Positions 9,001-14,603 of a stretch of 64,000 bases of DNA are shown here, in pieces (within the stretch, counting starts at the first letter, position 1; each line of letters begins with the position of its first letter). The notes beneath the pieces were generated by a model. That model saw only the letters and a list, made by a program, of their open reading frames with translations, made no database searches and was not told where the DNA came from. A program made the position numbers and the translations under genes. This DNA is from an uncultured Bacteroidales bacterium (lineage in GTDB: Bacteria; Bacteroidota; Bacteroidia; Bacteroidales; Paludibacteraceae): positions 124,001-188,000 of the forward strand of contig ONND01000006.1 of NCBI GenBank assembly GCA_900319105.1, written 5' to 3'.

Positions 9001-11651
9001 AGAATGCGATTGATGCGGCTGCCGTTTATACCTACCTGCGTCAGAATGACCCGACGAGAGAGGACAGGAAGGCATACGTCTTTGTCAAAGGTTCCTACGA
9101 CAGCCATGAGCATACGGAGATACATGCGCGAGACGGTGTGTTCGTCTATGGCTCGCTGCCCAATAACTTCAATGATACGGCGGCTATCGACCCCGAGACG
9201 GATCAGTTCACCAATGAAGAGTGCCAGCGCTACGTCAATTATGTACGCGCATCCTCTACCGGAGTCGCTTCGCCGAATGCCACCCCCACCCGTATCAACT
9301 TGATTCATATGGAGGGTGATAATTTCGGGACCGGATTCCTGCTCGACGGATTCGTAATCACGAACCCGGGTACAGAGATGCACGAATCACCCGTTATCCT
9401 CGATAACGAGATGTCAACGCTCCGTAACTGCCTCATTACCGATAATAAGGTGGTCGGCGATTTGCCGGTAGCGGATGTGAAGGATGGTCTCCTCTATAAT
9501 AACCTCATCTACGGCGATTCGGCTTCCGCGATCGTCAAGGTAGGCGCAAACGGTCTGGCGCTCAATAATACCGTCGTAGCGGATGACGAGGCGGTTGTGC
9601 CGTTGGATGCTACCGAGGCGGCCGATGGAGCTGTGGTCAATAATATTGCTCTCAACTCTAAACTCTCATCTCTCAACTGTTTCGCTCCGTACTTTACGGA
9701 TCAGACGCCTTATAACCTGCCGGATTATCTGAAGGCGAACAAACCGCTCGCCTACCAGCTCCACGAGCATAGCGAACTCATCCATGCCGGTACGGCGGAT
9801 AATGCACTGGGTGCTGTCTTTAATACCTATGTGGCGGATAGTACCATCGCCTTCCGGTATGACCGCGATGTGCTCGGTAATCCCCGTAAGATCGGTTCTG
9901 CGGTTGATATGGGTGCGCTGGAGACATGGCGCGTAGGGGAGAAAGGCGTTCGCGAGATTACTGCCCTGACCAATAAGGTCGGATCGGATAGCCCGGTACC
10001 TGCGCATAAACGCTACGCTTTCCTCGAGAACTACGGCGGTAACGACTACCCGCATGAGGGTTCGGTCGTTTACCTCATGGACTCCGCCGCGATAAGCATG
10101 CAGTATGAAACGCCGAACGATTTTGAGGATTTCTCGGATAACCCGATCATCCTTCGTCCGGGATTCATGCTCCTCAAATCCGGCGCTTCCTTCTACGGTA
10201 ACGGACATGGCGTACAGATGAACTATCTGGCGGCGGAGAAACGCTTTAAGAACCAGCGCTACTCCATGACCTCCTTCCCGTATAACTACAATACGGGTAA
10301 TATCACCGTATCGTCTTACGATAGTGAGAATGATTCTCTAAACTTTAAACTTTCAACTTTAAACTTTAATACCTACCAATACGCAGGTGCTGCGCGTTCG
10401 GCGAAGGATTATGTCTTCCAGCCTACGAACTCCTCTTCCTGGCTCTCCGTCGATACGCTGAACCGTACCGCAACAGATGGCTACCTCATGGATTTCGGCG
10501 CAGTCACAGATACCGTCCTTCGTTTCAATGCCTTCGCGCCTACATCCGATGAGTATCTCTATACCGAGGATGGAAACGACAAGACGATATCTCTCACCCA
10601 GTACGACCATCGTACCGGTGGTACAGGCGCCGATCTGAACTTTACGACCCAGGAGAACATGGGATGGAATATGAAGGGTCTGCCGTGGCTCGTGTCCTAC
10701 TATCGTACCGATACGCTGCTCGATGTGTACAATTACTATCGCCAGATGTATATCCCGCATGTCATCTACCAGATGGATGGTAGCGCCTACGGTATCGCCG
10801 GTGATCAGGCTTATACCTCGCGTTCCTGGGATAAGGGTACTACCGTCGCGATGGGCAATGCGTTCCTTAGCCAGACCGCTACACAGAACGAGAAAGAGAC
10901 CATCATCTTCCATCAGCCCTACTACGACCGGAACAAGAAGATCGCACGGCCTGCGGTAGTGATCTCCGCTACGCCTGCCGCCACGCATACGCCGGCACGT
11001 GGCGCTACATACGACCATCATGCCCTCACGCCGGTTGCTGACATGCTCACCCTCATACCCGATTCTACGGTGTCGAGCAAGGTACAGTATGCGTATGGAC
11101 GCGATGGTATCAAATGGACGGCGAATGAAAACCTCCCGCAGATGTATGCGATGGATGCCAAGGGCCTGTCACGACTCTCCCTCCTCGGTGCAGCACCGGT
11201 GGAGGTGGATATACCGGTCGGATTGCATGTGCCCGACAGCTATAACGGATATAACTTCACCTTCTCCCTGCCTGATAAAGAGCCGTACGAGCCATATCCG
11301 TACGTATGGCTTATCGATTATGAGGCCAAGACGTTTGTTAACCTCCAGGATGAAGACTATACCCTTCCGCTCGAGGCAGGCGAATATACAAAGCGCTTTG
11401 CCATCCGTATCGGAGGATTCAAGAAGAACCGTCCGGCTGCAACGGAAACATCTTATGTCATCTTCGCTTCCGGCGGTACGCTCTACGTACGCGGTACGCA
11501 AGCCGGCGATCGCATCACCGTCTATACTACAGCCGGACAACTCGTCGCTTCCGGCATAGCCGAAGGAGACGAATGGACAATGCTCCTGCCGCTACAGACA
11601 GGATACATCGTACGCGTTAACGACACGGCGCAAAAGGTACTCAACCGCTAA
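3..11651 (+). CDS. Giant secreted parallel beta-helix surface protein, 5' partial
   Basis: The reading frame is already open at base 3, so the N-terminus lies outside the window; at least 3,880 codons are present. The protein is a chain of about six right-handed beta-helix (pectate-lyase-like) modules. Modules open with sequences like VIYVTPNGAGKRDGSSWANA and close with an IDMGAYE-type signature. Counting from the ATG at 69, closings lie near residues 105, 1129, 1599 (EIGARA), 2425 (DIGIYE), 2937 (ERGAYE) and 3280 (DMGALE). Between them are helical rungs rich in GGG(I/L)Y, NN and NC(V/I) turns. The last ~65 residues (VYTTAGQLVASG, then GYIVRVNDTAQKVL) resemble a type IX secretion C-terminal signal, although the usual YPNPA start is missing. 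It is probably exported and surface-bound; a ligand cannot be read from sequence. Two word arrays (9651-9679, 10336-10370) are translated in frame. Confidence 0.85.
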   Translation, partial: QPHGFFKSDFTVPTIGGVLPDGMPDAANHPLKLVMPAEKYNQCNLTRTDRNAETYPVFVNPSRNIGHSVEGDRPLYGGKVSFIPLNNNPCVNAASVSAYGANNVPRPEAEDFDLTDYTRRNYGGEPDIGALEDTDLPISGSVIYVTPNGAGKRDGSSWANAIAGNTVYVLNDIAGPALATGDQIDPVLTCDRVLDSEGNPILTTNEKYNGGWGKVWFTSKIRNVTTTHTTKALVTATNTYTGGGPRDGVETPDPFWETTSEVTPVSSGAVPGFVPGYDYDPRYPYGEISGASRSFWRANPYHDGTSWNNAAGYNLSTFIDACNDYGWINNTRAERYVGGLQYAVEKASAANKTYHSDSVQVWVGAGTYNDYKGFVMRDSVTVLGGFPATKYKSPGITERQALMSDVVTIPKAKQAEKLEAEYYETILQISEVNPKSSNTDINPDAIKYPDDDYSVDENVDTETVDTATITRTATYTWQIATEDVSTTYIRYQDMLLKGNNVFEYRVRRDKAGNSLEKAANKYFVADNEVFKGISWNAGQKVVWQTFGDSWKDANGNESWELTYEDRDYNVNYRTKWKFDGDRDVLNQSDVKIGTVPRGSQFEGVMNTMSMGQTLKNVPAGDYQLQIDLGAYYTKYKDETNTGITFYIIASDGATVATQPVYCKDNKLRRYEFSFTQPATGDLTLRLMSVPGSKATDPSGTGAFPSNSNNYRRVLVSNPHLLRVVGTDYVLTEQNDDKIITGTSDPIETTVGGYTSQTHRTTLRKRVLTMPDVCVPTYGAGTVGDPAGDRGSLLDALSHTHRVTGPTKEKRTSWENKSYVKEDPHYVEYNEANWDGFTIRNGFIVDECMAHGGGAGVNLYEGAHLRNCIVTQNSTYCGRIKGGGIFCDGATSTIEGCFALDNNTFQGNTPRPDNEQGQVFAGGMFMYEGTCFNSLFANNYSYGSAGGLGFCVGRFFNNTIAYNTATLVEGSISGGAISLATSSSPNLFVANTIIFGNNGIAIRDRNTDKKNVNPFLYCYVQSEITQPYDATKKNVTNWTESATGNYGTGNTFLNGVAPSAANTPFAADFDENGNYVPRRAASLNDFRLRDGIGCVNHGTEEFAGEFYTALRHKGKSDSEIRNSFIYKSVEAAKLPDNDVAFAKRVQDCQIDMGAYEFNAAYAIKPDTTTHPGQAIFYVTFNAHGGDASAVSPENAACKQKLQLVIDAAGRYKDNLMHRTYGLIPLTPESGKPDSTWTVEVWLEGDNTNSTVSGEYSDWYTPTRSTKHNVANYIDNTLDYSFIIPHGVLIKGGYTTDFTGRDPLTYRTVLSGKITSSTGAEGNTFHVVTFTNDLFTPDETFFTKDEGGLEVPVRNQLASLTDERHRAVLDGLFIMDGHANSPDLPDRIGAAAVVTDYAHIRNCVIQDNTAEGYGGGLYLKPKALVSGTIIKNNTAETGGGVYIEAPVSLNLDSLAHVFASTICENTARTTAGGMYFDNTYARVNSTALWHNQANDNANISGVFSRSSDETDYPLNFCAVESRRLEGQGNVELSPKETEGVRWDRQDPFDAILYYPIEMSSTLSRAGMTYNQWYNTMRKFTTLDSVDIAGVSRTKWTSLGTNVPRGYAWGADTLVTKNNDFIEIGARAINKNFAINVNMDYVMNRLYVMHTDLINSEAARALQDNTEDTPAAHMYRQMGSCILNPFHRLGDAFDYIIAARKANPALYRNRVFSVFIEAGTYYPYHNAYGEQDEVRNNTFLVPEGIYVIGGVDSRPEDHHYGQEGYFDMFTGASYGTTDNVTVAGYTIYSAPLDSIRLRDDRHRPMRDNNLNSVIEPWELERQTILSGNAVAGEDFTHVYHVITMHADSTHVGPQPLKFRHMNPEFDKDNLRPGIPMLIDPIPMDQPDLFVDELDQSILGRTVEFDGIQITGGYANRLNPEDTLRHPYVKKTYFRGGGIFVDGNWTSDFDQPGDVLPNVTEPAQYNIPIVVENCVFTNNMAGNGGGLYSNGGIYMFGCHFTQNYSQGPMTEIDQNFIPWTAGGCIATNAVCDVANTLFDNNEARRGLFPITASGDEYIPYADARQGFAGVISAATQSYLRVVNCHFMKNKAVAYPAIYNFTPNNEYGDDAKEKQFAFNTIFWGNEVFEVDNLDELDYIVPPSAQTINDFNTRYKGSRKGVFHYDPVEWDKYEKLFHEYDSLYTHYAAKNDTFNTKVTTKLAELRAQGDLVEGLYFCSYRKTYGPTGMKPSPEGYLLTKAEQRAFVDPRKKPVQVELVHDFPVEIYDNLFTYVHGNNNTLINPINTATDGPNFKQPSFIAGIDGYMQNADWLLARMNLTTDQGWGHLKQTVTRGIGYFLTRYTGKTQYETFEAALAAANAELGTDTCTAWSVLPVRGLPIATFDDVQHPLGSIYNWYSKRYGAYMSDVSDPLPIKDQYYMAYSRTISDDEVSGNMDRISKHPKTGETDVYIDIGIYEYQYVSLDIKGQEIDTMWVATKTKDPIRHDGLTWETPTTDLQSAIDILMSSHNNHDKYICFMGDDEGGTFSPSNVIDNRRAFIITSNTLEPLLPDSAEADYDYGVNSLTFLGGYSFDVKDAPRDPQAHPTIIEMPNIGTAAQRNQLFIVEDMTRQMVQANWQGEYTSRDSVVIPIVFDGITFINPYSTKDPSPEAGYNNKGGMMSKKGGAAIYYRWQRRYEGYDGVYSPDFTKALHPDSALIDGNKVTLPKLTLSNCIFMDNGARTENPAERSAAVRIDHGGGSSLIVNTLFHSNAGAPVYARTYDIMEEENDLASVPNDVIIINATSALNDGHIRLEGENSEVHNSLIWLDDLKNDTTVQLQMGASDQWDKTTNSERAGIADRMTNNAVWGCFLGAGAGAQQNDNLVTENRNLTNGPGFVLPYVTASTSEQRRERSFRLNPSLITHEKADTTLYRNRVFFRVYPDTCAETHNKYWRRSNGFKSMFITTLVNDSDLAAKPRLSGDGMERGAYECLATLQRVLYVQPTLSAFAAGDGSSWEHPFGQGQLQNAIDAAAVYTYLRQNDPTREDRKAYVFVKGSYDSHEHTEIHARDGVFVYGSLPNNFNDTAAIDPETDQFTNEECQRYVNYVRASSTGVASPNATPTRINLIHMEGDNFGTGFLLDGFVITNPGTEMHESPVILDNEMSTLRNCLITDNKVVGDLPVADVKDGLLYNNLIYGDSASAIVKVGANGLALNNTVVADDEAVVPLDATEAADGAVVNNIALNSKLSSLNCFAPYFTDQTPYNLPDYLKANKPLAYQLHEHSELIHAGTADNALGAVFNTYVADSTIAFRYDRDVLGNPRKIGSAVDMGALETWRVGEKGVREITALTNKVGSDSPVPAHKRYAFLENYGGNDYPHEGSVVYLMDSAAISMQYETPNDFEDFSDNPIILRPGFMLLKSGASFYGNGHGVQMNYLAAEKRFKNQRYSMTSFPYNYNTGNITVSSYDSENDSLNFKLSTLNFNTYQYAGAARSAKDYVFQPTNSSSWLSVDTLNRTATDGYLMDFGAVTDTVLRFNAFAPTSDEYLYTEDGNDKTISLTQYDHRTGGTGADLNFTTQENMGWNMKGLPWLVSYYRTDTLLDVYNYYRQMYIPHVIYQMDGSAYGIAGDQAYTSRSWDKGTTVAMGNAFLSQTATQNEKETIIFHQPYYDRNKKIARPAVVISATPAATHTPARGATYDHHALTPVADMLTLIPDSTVSSKVQYAYGRDGIKWTANENLPQMYAMDAKGLSRLSLLGAAPVEVDIPVGLHVPDSYNGYNFTFSLPDKEPYEPYPYVWLIDYEAKTFVNLQDEDYTLPLEAGEYTKRFAIRIGGFKKNRPAATETSYVIFASGGTLYVRGTQAGDRITVYTTAGQLVASGIAEGDEWTMLLPLQTGYIVRVNDTAQKVLNR
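9651..9679. repeat. Word array inside giant gene (CTCAACTCTAAA type)
   Basis: Imperfect repeats of CTCAACT/CTAAACT/CTCATCT words, read in frame as LNSKLSSLN between two beta-helix strands. It belongs to the same class as the arrays listed elsewhere in this window. Confidence 0.6.
10336..10370. repeat. Word array inside giant gene (AACTTTM type)
   Basis: Tandem 7-bp words AAACTTT / CAACTTT, read in frame as LNFKLSTLNFN. The same words recur at 17637-17670, 56222-56261 and 56801-56815. Confidence 0.8.
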
Positions 11652-12103
11652 GCGCGTAAGCATCGTTGGATCTCCTCGTAACGGAACCCGCGTTGAGCCA
11701 GAAAACGAAGCAGTTTAGGCTCGGCGTGGGGATCACGCGAGGAGGATGATTGGGAGGAAATAAGATGACGGAGATTGGCGAGATACGTGCTCTCGTCGAT
11801 GGTCAGAAGGGCTTCCTGAATCACGGAGTCCGGGAGCTGAAGGGCTTGCAGACCGGCTTGGATCTTCACCCGTCCCCAACGCTGATATTCTACCTTGTCA
11901 TGAACGTATGCCTGCGCAAAACGCTCATCGTTGAGGAAATCGTTCTCGTATAGGTTCTGCTCGATGAATGTTGCTGTCTCGGCATCGTCGAGCCCCCATT
12001 CGTATAACTTGCGACGCACATCCGCAGCGCAATGTTCCGCACGGGCACAATAGGCTTCTGCTTTATTAAGCCATTCGAGCTTCGATAATTCGGTCTTTGC
12101 CAT
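11648..12103 (-). CDS. recX: RecX family regulator of RecA
   Basis: A 151-residue protein matching the RecX family in length and helical pattern: an N-terminal WLNKAEAYCARAEHCAADV helix pair, the central YENDFLNDERFAQAYVHDK segment typical of the family, and a closing LAQRGFRYEEIQRCL repeat. RecX proteins bind RecA filaments and limit or modulate recombination and SOS induction. The stop codon overlaps the stop of the convergent giant gene (shared CTAA, 4 bp). Its start overlaps the end of prmC by 38 bp, so the two are probably translated from one mRNA. Residues 115-123 hold a Ser-rich run (SSQSSSSRD) between helical repeats, which is likely a tolerated linker. The family call is firm; the cellular role is known from the family only. 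Confidence 0.85.
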   Translation of the reverse strand: MAKTELSKLEWLNKAEAYCARAEHCAADVRRKLYEWGLDDAETATFIEQNLYENDFLNDERFAQAYVHDKVEYQRWGRVKIQAGLQALQLPDSVIQEALLTIDESTYLANLRHLISSQSSSSRDPHAEPKLLRFLAQRGFRYEEIQRCLRA

Positions 12104-12956
12104 AGATATCTTTCGTTAGTTGGATGTCGCGATACCCTAATCCGCTGAGCAGGATGGATAACTCCTCCCCGAATGCCTCGTTGATCTCGAAGAATAAAAA
12201 GGTGTACGGTGTAGGGTGTACGGTGTGGGGTGTAGGGTGGAAGAGTCCTGCGATGCGGCGGTAGAAGCGGAGAGGATCGGAGTCGGGGACAAAGAGCGCG
12301 GAGGAAGGCTCGTAGTTCAGGACATTCGCCCGCATCGAGCTTCTCTCCGACTCGCAGATATAAGGAGGATTGCTAACAATGACATTTACCATTTGATCAT
12401 TTACTAAGTACCATTGATGGAGAGATTTAGCCATTTGATCCGAGAAGATATCGGCTACCCGGAAATCGACCTCAACCTGATTGCGGCGGGCATTCTCCCG
12501 CGCTATCTCTATGGCCTCCGGCGATATATCGATGCCTGTTACCTGCCATTCGGGATGCGCTTTCTTGAGCGCAATAGCGATACACCCACTACCGGTTCCG
12601 ATGTCTAACACACGGATGGACGATTTGAAATTTGAAATTTGAAATTTGAAATTTGAAATTAACTCTACCAATTCAGCGGTCTCGGGACGGGGAATGAGGG
12701 TGGCGGGAGTCACTCGCAGGTCCAACCCGTTCCATAAAGTATGCCCGAAAATGTACTGAATGGGTTCAAAATGCAATAATCTTTCGACGATGTCTTGCGT
12801 ATTCGGAAAATTTGTTGTACCTTTGTAGCCGCAAAGAAGTTGCGAGCGGGAAAGACCGGTTAGTTCTTCGGCTATCCACCAGGCGAGACTGCGTGCTTCA
12901 TCCTCCGGATAGCAGGGCAGCAGGCGGGCGGTTATATGATCAATGAACTGTTTCAC
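12066..12956 (-). CDS. prmC: Release factor glutamine methyltransferase PrmC
   Basis: PrmC methylates the glutamine of the GGQ motif in peptide chain release factors, using S-adenosylmethionine. The family signature NPPY is at about residue 199 (followed by ICESE), the SAM-binding DIGTGSGCIAIAL near 118, and an N-terminal helical domain (RSQLLCGYKG, HFEPIQYIFG) precedes it. The start is a GTG at 12956, only 4 nt from a promoter -7 box, which suggests a leaderless or nearly leaderless mRNA. Three word arrays are translated in frame: FKFQISNFKFQISNFKSS before the SAM motif, QMAKSLHQWYLVNDQM before NPPY, and HPTPHTVHPTPYT before the C-terminal FLFFEI strand. The catalytic motifs are intact, so the enzyme is probably functional despite them. 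It overlaps recX downstream by 38 bp. Confidence 0.93.
   Translation of the reverse strand: MKQFIDHITARLLPCYPEDEARSLAWWIAEELTGLSRSQLLCGYKGTTNFPNTQDIVERLLHFEPIQYIFGHTLWNGLDLRVTPATLIPRPETAELVELISNFKFQISNFKSSIRVLDIGTGSGCIAIALKKAHPEWQVTGIDISPEAIEIARENARRNQVEVDFRVADIFSDQMAKSLHQWYLVNDQMVNVIVSNPPYICESERSSMRANVLNYEPSSALFVPDSDPLRFYRRIAGLFHPTPHTVHPTPYTFLFFEINEAFGEELSILLSGLGYRDIQLTKDIYGKDRIIEARMA
12201..12240. repeat. Word array in prmC (GTGTACGGTGTAGG type)
   Basis: Repeats of GGTGTACGGTGTAGGG, the reverse complement of the unit seen at 56816-56885 and 63151-63192. On the prmC strand it is translated as HPTPHTVHPTPYT. Confidence 0.8.
12383..12440. repeat. Word array in prmC (CATTTGATC type)
   Basis: Looser repeats built on ACCATTTGATC, CATTTACTAAGTACCATTGA and GCCATTTGATC. 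On the prmC strand it is translated as DQMAKSLHQWYLVNDQMV, immediately before the NPPY catalytic motif. Confidence 0.5.
12623..12660. repeat. Word array in prmC (five copies of ATTTGAA)
   Basis: Five perfect 7-bp copies plus a partial one. On the prmC strand it gives FKFQISNFKFQISNFK between the N-terminal domain and the SAM-binding motif. A 7-bp unit repeated three times is 21 bp, so copy-number change in threes would preserve the frame. Confidence 0.9.
12795..12825 (+). promoter_or_regulatory. Promoter inside prmC, pointing to ribD
   Basis: CTTG, then exactly 20 nt, then TACCTTTG (12818-12825), with GTTG directly before the -7 box and GTAGCCGCAAAG after it, as in the other promoters of this window. 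It lies on the strand opposite prmC coding and would give ribD a leader of about 148 nt. Confidence 0.6.
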
Positions 12957-12960
12957 GCTG

Positions 12961-12992
12961 CAAAATTACAAAAAAAATATGGAATACGCAAA
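12961..12992 (-). promoter_or_regulatory. prmC promoter (overlaps ribD start)
   Basis: Read on the minus strand: TTTG, 20 nt, TAATTTTG, then CAGC and the prmC GTG. The -33 box lies inside the first codons of ribD. The very short distance to the GTG implies a leaderless transcript. Confidence 0.75.
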
Positions 12993-14070
12993 TTATATTG
13001 CACATTGTATCGAAATAGCCCGCCGTGGGGAGTATTTTGTGGCGCCTAACCCGATGGTGGGAGCGGTGTTGGTAGATAACCGGTTAGCGGATGAAGGGAT
13101 GAACGGATTAGGGGGAATTGTCGCAGAAGGATGGCATGAGCGGTACGGAGAAGGACATGCGGAGGTGAACTGCTTTCGGAACTTCGACAATTCGAAATAT
13201 CGTGATACCGAGTTATCGAAATGCACGCTCTTTGTCTCTCTGGAGCCGTGCTCGCATTACGGCAAGACTCCTCCTTGCGCGAAACTGATCATTGAGAAAG
13301 GGGTGGGGCGCGTCGTCGTGGGTATGCTCGACCCGAATCCCCTGGTAGCCGGAAAGGGAGTGCAGATGCTCCGCGATGCTGGGATAGAGGTCGTCGTGGG
13401 CGTGATGGAGAAAGAGTGCAGGGCGCTGAATAAACGCTTCTTGATGCTGCATGAGCACCAACGCCCGTACGTCACCCTCAAATGGGCACAGACGGCAGAC
13501 GGTTTCATCGACCGAAACCGTCCAATTACCAATCATCAATCACAAACTACAAATGAACATCTCAACGGGGCATTGGCGATCTCAACTCCTGCGACGAAGG
13601 CGATCGTGCATCAGATGAGGGCGCAGAATATGGCGATTATGGTAGGGACGAATACCGTCCTGCTGGATAACCCACGCTTGCTCACGACGCATTGGGAGGG
13701 TAGAAACCCCATCCGCGTGACGATGGACAGGCACGGACGCATCCCGCAGGACGCGAAGATATATGGGACCGGGACTTCGGACTACCCCGGTATAGATCCG
13801 GTCATCGTCTATCGCGAGCAGACCGATTGGCCCTATATCCTGTCCGATCTGGCGAAACGGGGGATCCATTCCGTCTTAGTGGAAGGAGGAACGACCTTGC
13901 TGACGCATATCTTGGAGACGGGAATATGGGATGAGATGCAGGTGGAGGTGGCGCCGGAATTGACGATCGGAGAGGGCGTTCCGGCTCCAATTATAGCCCT
14001 TCCCGAGGACTATGAGACGGTAGATGGACGTCGCTTGTACCGAATAACGAAAGAAGCAAAGTGCATTTAA
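12979..14070 (+). CDS. ribD: Bifunctional riboflavin deaminase/reductase RibD
   Basis: RibD carries out two successive riboflavin steps: deamination of the pyrimidine intermediate and NADPH-dependent reduction of the ribosyl side chain. The N-terminal deaminase has the zinc ligands GHAEVNCF (about residue 58) and PCSHYGKTPPC (89-99). The C-terminal reductase begins near residue 155 (RPYVTLKWAQTADG) and includes MVGTNTVLLDNPRL and SVLVEGGTTLL. The start chosen is the ATG at 12979, where MEYANYIAHCIEIARRG matches the family N-terminus; an upstream in-frame ATG at 12943 would add 12 unlikely residues and overlap prmC. A word array (13523-13560) gives the linker PITNHQSQTTNEHLNG. The leader shows no recognisable FMN riboswitch. 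Other riboflavin genes are not in the window. Confidence 0.93.
   Translation: MEYANYIAHCIEIARRGEYFVAPNPMVGAVLVDNRLADEGMNGLGGIVAEGWHERYGEGHAEVNCFRNFDNSKYRDTELSKCTLFVSLEPCSHYGKTPPCAKLIIEKGVGRVVVGMLDPNPLVAGKGVQMLRDAGIEVVVGVMEKECRALNKRFLMLHEHQRPYVTLKWAQTADGFIDRNRPITNHQSQTTNEHLNGALAISTPATKAIVHQMRAQNMAIMVGTNTVLLDNPRLLTTHWEGRNPIRVTMDRHGRIPQDAKIYGTGTSDYPGIDPVIVYREQTDWPYILSDLAKRGIHSVLVEGGTTLLTHILETGIWDEMQVEVAPELTIGEGVPAPIIALPEDYETVDGRRLYRITKEAKCI
13523..13560. repeat. Word array in ribD (ATTACCAATCATCAATCAC type)
   Basis: Loose 8-9 bp words (AATTACC, AATCATC, AATCAC, AACTAC, AAATGAAC) translated as ITNHQSQTTNEH in the reductase domain, between the first substrate-binding strand and the loop before AISTPAT. 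Confidence 0.5.
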
Positions 14071-14081
14071 TCTCTCCAAAA

Positions 14082-14113
14082 TTTGCATATATGCAAAAAA
14101 AGTTGTACCTTTG
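14082..14113 (+). promoter_or_regulatory. Thioredoxin gene promoter
   Basis: TTTG, 20 nt, TACCTTTG. The -33 box is the left end of a 14-bp palindrome-like TTGCATATATGCAA, and GTTG precedes the -7 box. The start codon of the downstream gene is 24 nt after the -7 box. Confidence 0.85.
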
Positions 14114-14137
14114 CACCCGATTTTAATTTGGAGTATT

Positions 14138-14581
14138 ATGCGAAAAACGTATTTGATAGTTCTTATGGCGATCATGCTTTCGCCTTTCGCCTCTTGTCTT
14201 TCGCCCTTAATGGCGGAGGACGTGGTTTATCTGACGACGGATCAGTTCCGCGACCGCATTTTTGACTACAAGACGGAGAAAGAATGGTCCTTCAAGGGCG
14301 ATAAACCTTGCGTGATTGATTTCTATACCACCTGGTGCGGACCCTGCAAACGCTTGGCGCCCATCATGGAAGAGATGAGCCAGAAATACTGCGATAAAGT
14401 GGTGTTCTACAAAGCAGACACGGAGCGCGAACGGGAGTTGGCGTACGTCTTCGGAATCAATAGTATTCCCCAAGTACTCTATATCCCTACGGAAGGCAAA
14501 CCGATGCTGCTCAAAGGGCTTTATCCCAAGGAGGAGATCGAGAAGATCATCGATGATTTTTTGTTGAAGACCAATAAGTAG
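14138..14581 (+). CDS. Exported thioredoxin-fold protein
   Basis: A 147-residue protein with an N-terminal signal peptide followed by one thioredoxin fold. The redox motif is TTWCGPCKR near residue 64, and the cis-proline loop is INSIPQVLYIP near residue 107. It probably reduces or exchanges disulfides in the periplasm, or protects against oxidative damage. The start is the ATG at 14138 (MRKTYLIVLMAIML), since the promoter lies just upstream and an earlier in-frame ATG at 14111 would sit 3 nt before the expected transcript start. The hydrophobic part of the signal (MLSPFASCLSPLMA) is encoded by a word array of TTTCGCC units. It stands alone between ribD and an antiporter gene; no partner is visible. 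Confidence 0.88.
   Translation: MRKTYLIVLMAIMLSPFASCLSPLMAEDVVYLTTDQFRDRIFDYKTEKEWSFKGDKPCVIDFYTTWCGPCKRLAPIMEEMSQKYCDKVVFYKADTERERELAYVFGINSIPQVLYIPTEGKPMLLKGLYPKEEIEKIIDDFLLKTNK
14177..14210. repeat. Word array forming a signal peptide core (TTTCGCC type)
   Basis: Words CTTTCGCC, TTTCGCCTCTTG, TCTTTCGCCCTT in tandem, translated as LSPFASCLSPL at the end of the thioredoxin signal peptide. Confidence 0.65.
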
Positions 14582-14603
14582 CCCGGGATTTGCCCTGATC
14601 ATT

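Noticed and set aside
99..11540. Many long minus-strand open frames opposite the giant gene
   Set aside because: They mirror the codon bias of the plus-strand gene, lack promoters and show no recognisable domains.
12826..12978. FMN riboswitch before ribD
   Set aside because: The conserved AGGG/CGGGG-type core of the riboswitch is not present, and most of the stretch is prmC coding sequence.
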